NCBI GenBank assembly: GCA_031424915.1
Contig: JANPII010000173.1
Location: 1-8,655, forward strand
Length of the DNA: 8,655 nucleotides
Reading direction: 5' to 3'
DNA from: JANPII01 sp031424915
GTDB taxonomy: Bacteria > Pseudomonadota > Alphaproteobacteria > Rickettsiales > Midichloriaceae
Shown here: piece by piece, positions 1 through 6,171 of the stretch
Numbering within the stretch: the stretch's first letter is position 1
Layout: every line of letters starts with the position of its first letter
Position numbers and translations under genes: made by a program
Notes under the pieces: generated by a model
Told to the model about the DNA's origin: nothing
The model's input: only the letters and a program-made list of their open reading frames with translations
The model's database searches: none

Positions 1-1
1 G

Positions 2-58
2 TTATTAAGTTCTACTTATGCAATTGGAGCACTCTTCTATCATAAAATGCAGCAATAG
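2..58 (+). CDS. Possible 3' end of a plus-strand gene entering from the left
   Basis: Frame 2 is open from the window edge for 18 codons (LLSSTYAIGALFYHKMQQ) and stops at TAG 56-58. The residues read like a last transmembrane helix followed by a short charged tail, as at the C-terminus of a membrane transporter. Eighteen codons is too little to assign a family, and an open stretch this short occurs by chance. The other plus-strand frame starting at base 1 stops at a similar place, so the frame choice rests only on the hydrophobic character. Confidence 0.25.
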   Translation, partial: LLSSTYAIGALFYHKMQQ

Positions 59-126
59 CATAGCCATTAGATAACTTACTTTTAGTCTATATTAAATATA
101 TTAAAAAATCTATACGAACATGTGTT

Positions 127-230
127 ATACCAACTCTCAGCTAAAACAGTACAAGGAGCAAAAAGCGATGTGTAGTAAAATCTACATGAGCGAGGAGCGA
201 CGCTGTAATCTTTTAGCTGAGACTTGGTAT
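127..230. repeat. Dispersed palindromic repeat, copy 1 (104 bp)
   Basis: The element begins ATACCAACTCTCAGCTAAAA and ends with the inverted counterpart TTTTAGCTGAGACTTGGTAT, giving 20-bp terminal inverted repeats with one mismatch. The interior has smaller stems, such as TGTAG/CTACA around a TAAAAT loop and the palindrome AGCGACGCT. A second copy lies at 1642-1738. Apart from 7 extra bases (AAAAAGC) here, the two differ at only a few positions. There is no open frame of useful length inside, so it resembles a non-autonomous element (MITE or REP-like) or a mobile hairpin. Flanking bases show no clear target duplication. Confidence 0.85.
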
Positions 231-314
231 TATAGCAAAAGTTAAGCATACTAGCTTATACCTAAGCTTGGTAAATAAGTTCACAGCAAGAATTTTTGAG
301 GAATTTTGGCATAG

Positions 315-350
315 CATTTCTCGACTTTATCCTAAGGTAAGTTGAGAATG
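315..350. repeat. Imperfect hairpin
   Basis: CATTTCTCGACTT (315-327) pairs with AAGTTGAGAATG (339-350), with one bulged base and one G-T pair, around an 11-base loop. No T-run follows on either strand, so it is not a standard intrinsic terminator. It may be the remnant of another repeat, or chance in AT-rich DNA. Confidence 0.4.
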
Positions 351-485
351 AGGTAGAATGAGGGTTGTAGTTTTTTGATACGCTACATTTTGGTTTTATG
401 TTGGAAGCGTTTAAGTTATATATTTTAGCCACCTCTTTTGAAGAATCGGTAGTTAAGCCAAACGATTCTCCATTACTGTTGAATA

Positions 486-1218
486 TTACTTTCGACCCTT
501 CAATGCCCGCATTAGCTCCATGCGGACCAATGGTTCGCCATCTAGTAATTTAGTAAGATATCGTCTCATTTCCGCAGTGCTTAGGCAGTTGATGCAGGTT
601 AGGCATATTACTTACTGCACTTCTACTTGCGGCAATCAGCAAAACGTCACGATCTAGCTCGAAAAATTCAGCAAAGGCCTCTAATTCCGAGGTTAAATCG
701 GCAAGATTATCTGGCACTGGTAAATCGGCTAAAGCCGGATCATCGACTTCACCATATGCTTTTAACCAAGCCATATGAAGTGCCCTATAATCACGCGTTA
801 TCAATGCTTTCCGCAACCCTATCATACTAGTTAACACATAGGATAAATCGCACTCATCAATCGATTTCCAATCATCTTCTTCGTGAAAGATCAGCGTGAC
901 AATCGCGTATTCCGAAGTATATTCGATCTCTACTGCTCTATCGTTTTCATAGACCCCTATTCTATCCATATCAACTAAATGTATGGATATTTTAAACATC
1001 AAGTCCTTCATCCCCCAATTTGCGACGTACAGCATGATATCAAAATATTCCAGCAATATTTTTTTACGATCATGCTTAAAATCACCGAAATGATAGGTAA
1101 AAGTGGCAACATTGCCAACTACTATAGCCTTGCTGGAAAGCTGCTCAATTTTTTTGATCTCATCCGTGGTTATAATACCATCAAGTTTGCGGAACTCGTA
1201 ATATTGAAATTCTGACAT
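486..1218 (-). pseudogene. Conserved hypothetical protein, frameshifted and C-terminally truncated
   Basis: The gene starts at ATG 1218 (MSEFQYYEFRKLDGII) and stays open for 222 codons to TAA 550-552. From memory it matches a widespread uncharacterised bacterial family beginning MSEYQYYEF, with a YHFGDFK motif (here residues 42-48), a YVANWG motif (64-69) and a DLPVP segment followed by an acidic helix. No function is known to me. Past about residue 205 the open frame loses family character. The next minus-strand frame instead reads STAEMRRYLTKLLDGEPLVR and on to RALKG, which looks like the family's continuation, then stops at TAA 486-488. I infer a one-base net insertion, or a two-base loss, near 585-600. 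Even after repair the protein ends well before the usual C-terminus as I recall it. The start has no good Shine-Dalgarno, and an inverted repeat sits just upstream. The first 205 residues look well preserved, so the damage is recent or the short product is still made. Confidence 0.65.
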
Positions 1219-1241
1219 AGGCGCACCATAAAACAGTGATT

Positions 1242-1320
1242 ACCATTCGTAAGGTGCTATATATCTTTTTTTCGTCAATTATTTTGTTATTAATAATTCG
1301 TTACACCTTATGGGAATGGT
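1242..1320. repeat. 79-bp inverted-repeat element upstream of the broken hypothetical gene
   Basis: The left arm ACCATTCGTAAGGTG (1242-1256) is the inverse of the right arm CACCTTATGGGAATGGT (1304-1320) except for a two-base size difference and a local mismatch. The arms flank an AT-rich 47-bp centre containing a T-run. The element lies 24 bp before the start codon at 1218, where a promoter would be expected. It could be a small mobile palindromic element, a regulatory hairpin, or both. No second copy is present in the window. Confidence 0.6.
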
Positions 1321-1351
1321 TATAGACCTCCTACAAAACATTTTGATGCGC

Positions 1352-1375
1352 AAGTTATTTCCTAAATTTGGTATA
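1352..1375 (-). repeat. Short dispersed repeat, copy A
   Basis: Read on the minus strand this is TATACCAAATTTAGGAAATA followed by ACTT. The 24-bp core matches the copy at 6099-6135 at all but one base, and the more diverged copy at 6289-6325. Conceptual translation on the minus strand gives IPNLGNN, similar to the PSLGNN and PNLENN encoded by the other copies. Here it lies in spacer with no surrounding gene. Confidence 0.6.
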
Positions 1376-1488
1376 CCTCTAAGCCAGGAGTATTAGTAAC
1401 CCACAGGCCCTTAAAGAGGCTAAAAATTTGGTGTTTATTATTTTAAATATATATTAGTCTTTTAATAGGATTGCTACTAATAAATCTT

Positions 1489-1517
1489 TTGCAAACTATC
1501 CAAAAATATGCTATAAA
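1489..1517 (+). promoter_or_regulatory. Sigma70-type promoter, -35 TTGCAA / -10 TATAAA
   Basis: TTGCAA (1489-1494) and TATAAA (1512-1517) are separated by exactly 17 bp, with 4/6 and 5/6 matches to consensus. The predicted start site is about 1524. It points to the plus strand and the structured stretch before the sulfatase gene. It is among the best promoter matches I found, yet the first full gene is about 300 bp further on. Confidence 0.5.
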
Positions 1518-1523
1518 TTCCTA

Positions 1524-1640
1524 CAAGGAGAAGAGGCTGTGCTGTTGGGGGACACCTCTCCAGCAGCACAAATTTTAGAACAAAGGTAAAGATTCTAATC
1601 TTAATTTGCAGCAAAGCCGCTAGGTTTGCTTGTGCGCCAT
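1524..1640 (+). other. Structured leader or small-RNA candidate with a 16-codon GTG frame
   Basis: Just after the promoter at 1489-1517 comes AAGGAG (1525-1530), then a GTG at 1539 opening a 16-codon frame (MLLGDTSPAAQILEQR if GTG is read as Met) that stops at TAA 1587-1589. The spacing suits translation. The same DNA forms stems: GTGCTGTTGG (1539-1548) with CCAGCAGCAC (1560-1569), AAGATT/AATCTT (1589-1602), and AGCAAA/TTTGCT (1610-1630). The palindromic repeat follows at 1642. It may be a leader peptide or attenuator, a small RNA, or the truncated start of a lost gene. I recognise no known RNA family, and no terminator is evident. Confidence 0.28.
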
Positions 1641-1641
1641 A

Positions 1642-1738
1642 ATACCTACTCTCAGCTAAAACAGTACAAGGAGCGATGTGTAGTAAAATCTACATGAGTG
1701 AGGAGCGACGCTGTAATCTTTTAGCTGGGAGTTGGTAT
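1642..1738. repeat. Dispersed palindromic repeat, copy 2 (97 bp)
   Basis: This is the same element as at 127-230 and in the same orientation. It begins ATACCTACTCTCAGCTAAAA and ends TTTTAGCTGGGAGTTGGTAT. It lacks the 7-bp AAAAAGC of copy 1. The long central run from GATGTGTAG through GCTGTAATC is nearly identical in both. Its inverted ends would fold into a strong hairpin in any transcript running from 1524 toward the sulfatase gene, so it could insulate that gene from, or attenuate, upstream transcription. Confidence 0.85.
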
Positions 1739-1763
1739 AAGAGGAATACTTCTTTCATCGCCC

Positions 1764-1791
1764 TTGTATTTAGGGGTGGGTCGCATATAGT
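1764..1791 (+). promoter_or_regulatory. Candidate promoter of the sulfatase gene, -35 TTGTAT / -10 TATAGT
   Basis: TTGTAT (1764-1769) and TATAGT (1786-1791) have a 16-bp spacer; the -10 matches consensus at 5/6, the -35 only at 3/6. The start site would be near 1798. That places the TTG at 1794 outside the message and leaves ATG 1821 with a leader of about 23 bases. Confidence 0.35.
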
Positions 1792-1820
1792 GTTTGTGGC
1801 CTAAAACAATATACCTAATT

Positions 1821-3704
1821 ATGCTGATCGCGCGCTATTACCTAAAACGATTGACCCCTTTTATTCTCCTGTTTTTAGGAGTCCAGACCCTGCTGCGGGG
1901 GGCGTTATTTTTGCTACAGAAAAGCAATCTTGACATAGATATATTCAATATTAGCGCAGCCCTTACTAGCGGCCTTATTATGGATCTAGCAGTTTTTACT
2001 TATTTTGCTGCACCACTTACATTATACTTATTTTTTCTCCCCGCCCATAAGCATGGGAGCCGTACAGACAAGAATATCAGTGCTCTGATTTTTTTCATCT
2101 TTACCTACATTATATTTTTCACAGCAGTAGCAGAGTGGCTATTTTGGGATGAATTCGCTACCCGCTTTAACTTTATAGCGGTAGATTACATGATATATAC
2201 CCGCGAGGTTGTAGGTAATATCCGGGAATCTTACCACGTCTTGCCCCTGCTGGCACTTATTGCTATACTTTCTATGCTCTTAACAGCTGCTTACCTAAAA
2301 TATTGGCCTAGCGTCCAGTATGTGCCTAAGCTAGCAAGCAGATGTTGGGCAATTACGGGCAGCATTCTGGCAATGTTATGCTCTTTCTTTTTAATTAACA
2401 CCCATATAACTGAAGTCAGCTCTAACCGCTACCTAAATGAAATTGCTAAGAACGGTACATATGAGTTCTTCTCTGCTTATTGGCGCAATGAGTTGCCTTT
2501 CGAACAATTCTATTTAACTGGTGAACAACATAAGCTGCTTCTCAAAGTACGAACACACCTATCAAATAACCCCAAGGATTTTGTGGGCGATAATATTATA
2601 CATAAAGTACACAGCTCAAGGCCTGCGTTAAATCATAATGTAGTTTTAATTATTGTTGAAAGCCTAAGTGCAGATTATATGGCAGCCTTTGGTAACAGTG
2701 AGAATCTTACACCTAATTTAGATAAGCTGGCAGCGCAATCTCTCTTTTTCACCAATTTGCGAGCTATAGGCACGCGAACAGTATATGGCTTAGCTGCGAC
2801 CACCCTTTCTATACCCCCTTTACCCGGCAATTCGATAGTACGCCGCCCTGACAATGGCAATTTGTTTAATTTAGGCTCAGTGTTTAAGCAGCATGGATAT
2901 ACCAACAAGTTTATATATGGAGGGTTTGGTTATTTTGATAACATGAATAGCTTCTTTGCGGCCAACGGTTATCAAACTATAGATCGAGCAGACCTCCAGC
3001 AAGATGAAATTACCTTCGGCAATATATGGGGAGTGGCTGATGAGGACCTTTTCAATAGAGTCTTAAAGGAAAATGACCACGCGTACAAGCAAAATAAGCC
3101 TTTTTTTGACGTGGTGTTAACTACCTCCAACCACCGTCCTTTTACCTACCCCGCAGGACGGATAGATATTCTGTCTCCAGGGGGGCGTAAAGGTGGGGTG
3201 AAATATACCGACTATGCTATTGGTAAATTTATCGATGATGCACGTACTCATCCCTGGTTTAATAATACAATATTTGTAGTTATTGCTGATCACACTGCAG
3301 GCAGCAGTGGCAAGCTTGAGCTAGACCCGGATAAATATCTTATTCCCTTGTTGATTTATGCACCTAAGACCATCAAACCCAAATACATTACTACTCTTTC
3401 AAGCCAAATTGATCTAGCACCAACCTTACTTGGACTTTTGAACTTTAGCTATGACAGCCATTTTTATGGCCAAGATATGTTAAAAAGTGGCCCAAAACTT
3501 CAAAGAGCATTTATCTCTAATTACCAACAGCTTGGATACCTTACTCCTGATAAGATGGCAATCTTAAAACCAATACGTCAAGTCAGCTTTTTTCGTCGTC
3601 AACTTGACACCTGGGTACCAACCGAATACGACGCTGAGTTGCTGGAAGAAATGCTAAGCTACTATCAGAGCGCTAATAACTGGAACCAATGGAACAAAGA
3701 ATAA
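1821..3704 (+). CDS. LTA synthase family membrane sulfatase (phosphoglycerol/phosphoethanolamine transferase type)
   Basis: This is an alkaline-phosphatase-superfamily enzyme anchored in the inner membrane with its catalytic domain outside the cytoplasm. Counted from ATG 1821 (627 aa), hydrophobic segments lie near 12-32, 44-73 (probably two helices), 88-106, 140-158 and 176-194, followed by a linker. The sulfatase domain starts at NVVLIIVESLSADY. Expected metal and catalytic residues are visible: Glu280 in VES, the likely nucleophile Thr320 in GTRTVYGL, His438 in SNHRPF, and Asp490-His491 in IADH. The DLAPTLL segment is also typical. Family members transfer phosphoglycerol or phosphoethanolamine from phospholipids to envelope glycans or lipids; the substrate here is unknown. 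The frame is open up to TTG 1794, nine codons earlier. I prefer ATG 1821 because the conserved ARYYLKRLTPF begins right after it and a promoter predicts a start near 1798. Neither start has a good Shine-Dalgarno. It is flanked by spacers and looks monocistronic. Confidence 0.9.
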   Translation: MLIARYYLKRLTPFILLFLGVQTLLRGALFLLQKSNLDIDIFNISAALTSGLIMDLAVFTYFAAPLTLYLFFLPAHKHGSRTDKNISALIFFIFTYIIFFTAVAEWLFWDEFATRFNFIAVDYMIYTREVVGNIRESYHVLPLLALIAILSMLLTAAYLKYWPSVQYVPKLASRCWAITGSILAMLCSFFLINTHITEVSSNRYLNEIAKNGTYEFFSAYWRNELPFEQFYLTGEQHKLLLKVRTHLSNNPKDFVGDNIIHKVHSSRPALNHNVVLIIVESLSADYMAAFGNSENLTPNLDKLAAQSLFFTNLRAIGTRTVYGLAATTLSIPPLPGNSIVRRPDNGNLFNLGSVFKQHGYTNKFIYGGFGYFDNMNSFFAANGYQTIDRADLQQDEITFGNIWGVADEDLFNRVLKENDHAYKQNKPFFDVVLTTSNHRPFTYPAGRIDILSPGGRKGGVKYTDYAIGKFIDDARTHPWFNNTIFVVIADHTAGSSGKLELDPDKYLIPLLIYAPKTIKPKYITTLSSQIDLAPTLLGLLNFSYDSHFYGQDMLKSGPKLQRAFISNYQQLGYLTPDKMAILKPIRQVSFFRRQLDTWVPTEYDAELLEEMLSYYQSANNWNQWNKE

Positions 3705-3768
3705 TACATACTGTAATTGCGGAGATGTTGGTGATACCTATTAGGAACGAGGTCTAGGCCTCAAATCA

Positions 3769-3936
3769 TTAACTTTGGGTTATTATATAGGAGAATTAAA
3801 CGAAGATGTATAGTGCGGCCCTTCAAACTCGTTTTTGATTTGACTCTTGAAAGTATTTTAAGTACCTTCCATAATGATCCCGTGACTTGTGAATATTTCT
3901 ACAAGGTCACTTTATACTCTTTAACTTTGAATAACC
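3769..3936. repeat. Paired motif: direct outer arms, inverted inner arms
   Basis: TTAACTTTG occurs at 3769-3777 and again at 3921-3929 in the same orientation. The first is followed by GGTTATT (3778-3784) and the second by its inverse AATAACC (3930-3936). Such a mix of direct and inverted short arms could be an eroded insertion or inversion junction. At 7-9 bp it could also be chance. The segment between holds no gene. Confidence 0.3.
3882..3910 (+). terminator. Hairpin between the sulfatase and ABC transporter genes (possible terminator)
   Basis: GTGACTTGT (3882-3890) pairs with ACAAGGTCAC (3901-3910), with one bulged G, around a 10-base loop. It is followed by the moderately T-rich TTTATACTCTTT. 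The tract is weaker than in a classic intrinsic terminator, and the stem is 180 bp after the sulfatase stop. It may separate the two plus-strand transcription units. Confidence 0.3.
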
Positions 3937-3955
3937 CTGGGCGGAAAGCTATGCT
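3927..3955 (+). promoter_or_regulatory. Candidate promoter of the ABC transporter gene, -35 TTGAAT / -10 TATGCT
   Basis: TTGAAT (3927-3932) and TATGCT (3950-3955) are separated by 17 bp and each match consensus at 4/6. The start site would be near 3962, about 18 bases before ATG 3980. It lies just after the hairpin at 3882-3910, where a new transcription unit could begin. Confidence 0.35.
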
Positions 3956-3979
3956 GAAGCAGGTAATATAACAGATAAC

Positions 3980-5758
3980 ATGAACAACGCGCTGTCACAA
4001 AATTTGTGGTCTTTCATATGGCATTTTTTGAAAGCATACAAGGGATTTGCCATAGCTTTTGCATGCCTTGCTATGCTTACTGGGCTGTGGTCGCCATTTA
4101 CTAGCTTGCTTATCCAGCACATGGTTGACACTTTAAACCATGCCCAACTAGATAACGTCATATCTCTTATCTTTTGGCCCGCTATATTGTTTGTGCTAAA
4201 TTTTGAGGTGCATAATCTCTGTTGGCGCGGCATGGGGTATTTGAATTACAAGTTAGAGCCTGTGCTAAAAAATCAGATTATTAGTGAAACATTTAACTAT
4301 ATACATAGCCAATCCCATCAATTTTTCCAGGACAATTTAGCTGGACGTATTTCTAGCCAAGTCAACACTTTGGCCGATAATATAGAACGTATTGTACACG
4401 ATATCTCGAGGCATCTGCTTCGTGGGGTGGTACTGTTGAGTGGCTCACTAATCAGCATGTATTATGTACACCCGAAGTTTTCTGCTGCCCTGCTAATATG
4501 GTTTATGATATTTTCTGGAATTAGCCTTCGCATGTCTAGGCGTCTCATTGATTTATCGGAATCTCATGCTAGTTCTGAATCTGTGGTCGCCGGCCAATTA
4601 GCAGACAGTATCACAAATGCCAGTAACGTACGTATTTTTGCCAGACGTACTTATGAAATATCGTACCTTGGCAAAGTCTTATGTCTAACAAAAAAGGCCT
4701 TCCAAACTAAAGAGATTTTCTTGCTCAAAATGCACTTAATGCAAGGGTTTTCCCTTTCTATTATGCTTGGAGTTATGCTCTACTTTCTGATCCACTTGCG
4801 GATGCAGAACATGGTGACTATAGGTGATTTTGCACTTATTTTAGGTTTAAGTGTTGAGGTTGGCTTCATGACTTGGTGGGCTATGGAGCAAGTTGATGAA
4901 CTCAACAAAGCTACAGGCAAATGCAAGCAGAGCTTGGCTAGCCTTTTTGTGCCCCTGGAGATAAAGGACAACGAAGGTGCTGCGGTGCTTAAGGTGCCCA
5001 GTGGGCAGATCACCTTCTGGGGGGTAAAATTCCATTACAAGGGGACCGACCCCCTGTTCCACAACAAGTCAGTTGTGATTGAGGCGGGGCAGAAGGTAGG
5101 CCTGGTCGGCTACTCTGGCAGCGGCAAGTCGACATTCGTCAACCTAATCTTGCGGCTGCATGACGTAACAGAGGGTGCTATTTTGATCGATGGGCAGGAT
5201 ATCCGCGAGGTTACACAAGACTCGCTACGTAACAACATAGCGATGATCCCGCAGGATCCCTCCCTGTTCCACCGTAGCCTGATGGACAATATACGTTATG
5301 GTCGTATCGAAGCTTCGGATGAGGAGGTGGTGAAGGCTGCTCACAGTGCGAATGCTCACGAGTTCATCGCCAAGCTTCCGCAAGGTTACGACTCGCTGGT
5401 AGGCGAACGTGGCGTCAAGCTGTCCGGTGGGCAACGTCAACGTATTGCGATAGCTCGTGCTGTCCTGAAGAATGCCCCGATCTTGATCTTGGATGAGGCG
5501 ACCTCACAACTCGACTCAGTGACTGAAAGCGAGATCCAAGAGAGCATGTGGGAGTTGATGCAGGGCAAAACCACCTTAGTCATTGCGCACCGCCTCTCTA
5601 CCCTACTGCACATGGACCGTATACTCGTCTTTGAGCAAGGAAAAATCGTGGAGGATGGCCCTCACGCGGAGCTCGTGATGCAAGGTGGGTTATACAAAAC
5701 CCTCTGGAACGCGCAGGTGGGTGGCTTCCTGCCGGAGAAGAGGGAGGAAACAAACTAG
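3980..5758 (+). CDS. ABC exporter, fused membrane and ATPase domains (MsbA/multidrug type)
   Basis: This 592-aa half-transporter should work as a homodimer in the inner membrane, using ATP to flip or export a lipid, drug or peptide. The membrane domain covers about residues 15-315, with hydrophobic helices near 24-46, 58-75, 149-162, 167-182, 255-273 and 282-300. The ATPase domain runs from about 340: a probable A-loop Tyr353, Walker A GYSGSGKST (377-385, Lys383), Q-loop Gln425 in MIPQDPSLF, signature LSGGQ (481-485), Walker B ILILDEA (Asp505, catalytic Glu506), and H-loop His537 in IAHRLST. All motifs are intact and the length is normal. The substrate cannot be read from the sequence. The Shine-Dalgarno before ATG 3980 is weak. 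The codons for the membrane domain are AT-rich and those for the ATPase are GC-rich, switching near 4860-4980. The gene ends 6 bp from the convergent NTF2-like pseudogene, with no clear terminator between. Confidence 0.92.
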   Translation: MNNALSQNLWSFIWHFLKAYKGFAIAFACLAMLTGLWSPFTSLLIQHMVDTLNHAQLDNVISLIFWPAILFVLNFEVHNLCWRGMGYLNYKLEPVLKNQIISETFNYIHSQSHQFFQDNLAGRISSQVNTLADNIERIVHDISRHLLRGVVLLSGSLISMYYVHPKFSAALLIWFMIFSGISLRMSRRLIDLSESHASSESVVAGQLADSITNASNVRIFARRTYEISYLGKVLCLTKKAFQTKEIFLLKMHLMQGFSLSIMLGVMLYFLIHLRMQNMVTIGDFALILGLSVEVGFMTWWAMEQVDELNKATGKCKQSLASLFVPLEIKDNEGAAVLKVPSGQITFWGVKFHYKGTDPLFHNKSVVIEAGQKVGLVGYSGSGKSTFVNLILRLHDVTEGAILIDGQDIREVTQDSLRNNIAMIPQDPSLFHRSLMDNIRYGRIEASDEEVVKAAHSANAHEFIAKLPQGYDSLVGERGVKLSGGQRQRIAIARAVLKNAPILILDEATSQLDSVTESEIQESMWELMQGKTTLVIAHRLSTLLHMDRILVFEQGKIVEDGPHAELVMQGGLYKTLWNAQVGGFLPEKREETN

Positions 5759-5764
5759 AGTTTT

Positions 5765-6142
5765 TTACTGCACAAATGGTCGTGCGTCATAAAATAGCTC
5801 GATACTCACGATTAAGCCATTTTCGAATTGCACCAGCGCCGCTGCTCGGCAAATCCCAATTGGACAGTTTATATCATAAGCCAACATAGCTTGATCCTGA
5901 GAGCCAAATTTTGCGCGTATTGTTAGGGTGTTAAAAAAATTCATAAATTATTGTACAGATTCAAGTACTGCTTCTTTCCCCACCCTCTCTGCCAAGGGAG
6001 CCGTAAATCGCACATTTGGATGCAGATATTGCGCCACACCTGATATATCTTTATTGGCCATTGCTTTGTAGTAGTTTTCAGCGGAAATAATAGGTGCCGC
6101 TTCAAATGCATAGTTATTTCCTAAACTTGGTATAACACTCAT
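5765..6142 (-). pseudogene. NTF2/SnoaL-like protein with one in-frame stop
   Basis: The start is ATG 6142 with GGAG seven bases upstream; a TTG two codons earlier (6148) is less likely. The frame reads MSVIPSLGNNYAFEAAPI and on through NYYKAMANKDISGVAQYLHP to a TAA at 5948-5950 (codon 65). Beyond it the same frame stays open for 60 codons: FMNFFNTLTIRAKFGSQDQA, then FENGLIVSIELFYDARPFVQ, ending at TAA 5765-5767. Together these make about 125 residues, the usual size of a one-domain NTF2-like fold. The FENGLI...IELFYD ending is typical of the SnoaL-like group. The small alpha+beta cone fold binds small ligands or acts as an isomerase or cyclase; the role here is unknown. A single change to TAA, for example from AAA, CAA or GAA, explains the break. 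Alternatives are a sequencing error or readthrough. The first codons contain a dispersed repeat. The gene converges on the ABC transporter. Confidence 0.75.
6099..6135 (-). repeat. Short dispersed repeat, copy B, inside the NTF2-like reading frame
   Basis: On the minus strand this runs from TTATACCAAGTTTAGGAAAT to GCATTTGAAGC. It encodes residues 3-14 of the NTF2-like protein (VIPSLGNNYAFEA region). It matches copy C (6289-6325) at 33 of 37 positions and the 24-bp core of copy A (1352-1375) with one difference. Copies B and C lie in the same orientation, 190 bp apart. Confidence 0.7.
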
Positions 6143-6171
6143 TTTCAATCTCCATCATGCTTGCCCTGGCC

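Larger units (their letters stand above)
59..485. other. Gene-poor spacer with a palindromic repeat and a hairpin
   Basis: No convincing gene lies here. The stretch holds AT-rich sequence (59-126), one copy of the dispersed palindromic repeat (127-230), an imperfect hairpin (315-350) and a short near-tandem ATGAGG motif around 347-363. On the minus strand, bases 265-549 are open in the frame of the neighbouring broken hypothetical gene, beyond its stop. I recognise nothing in that translation, so it is more likely chance or eroded sequence than a gene. Confidence 0.5.

Noticed and set aside
265..549. Minus-strand open stretch of 95 codons in frame with, and after the stop of, the broken hypothetical gene
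   Set aside because: It has no start of its own and no recognisable family sequence. The homologous-looking continuation of the gene is in a different frame, so this opening is probably chance or eroded DNA.
627..1215. Plus-strand frames at 627-830 and 979-1215
   Set aside because: They lie antisense to the conserved hypothetical gene, have no family resemblance, and are explained as its shadows.
127..1738. CRISPR array or composite transposon reading of the two palindromic repeats
   Set aside because: There are only two copies 1.5 kb apart, with no regular spacers, no cas genes, and no transposase between them.
2675..2908. Minus-strand frame opposite the sulfatase domain
   Set aside because: It runs antisense to well-conserved coding sequence and has no domain features.
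3806..3838. Ten-codon ATG frame MYSAALQTRF with AGGAG upstream
   Set aside because: It is too short and isolated, the Shine-Dalgarno spacing of about 13 bases is long, and no attenuator-like structure is linked to it.
4780..5440. Several minus-strand frames of 71-77 codons opposite the ABC transporter
   Set aside because: They overlap one another and lie opposite conserved ATPase motifs. Long antisense frames are expected opposite the GC-rich half.
5740..5770. Possible terminator between the convergent ABC and NTF2-like genes (TTCCT/AGGAA arms, T-run at 5760-5766)
   Set aside because: The arms are only 5 bp with a long loop, and the T-run is separated from the stem by several bases, so it is not a convincing intrinsic terminator.
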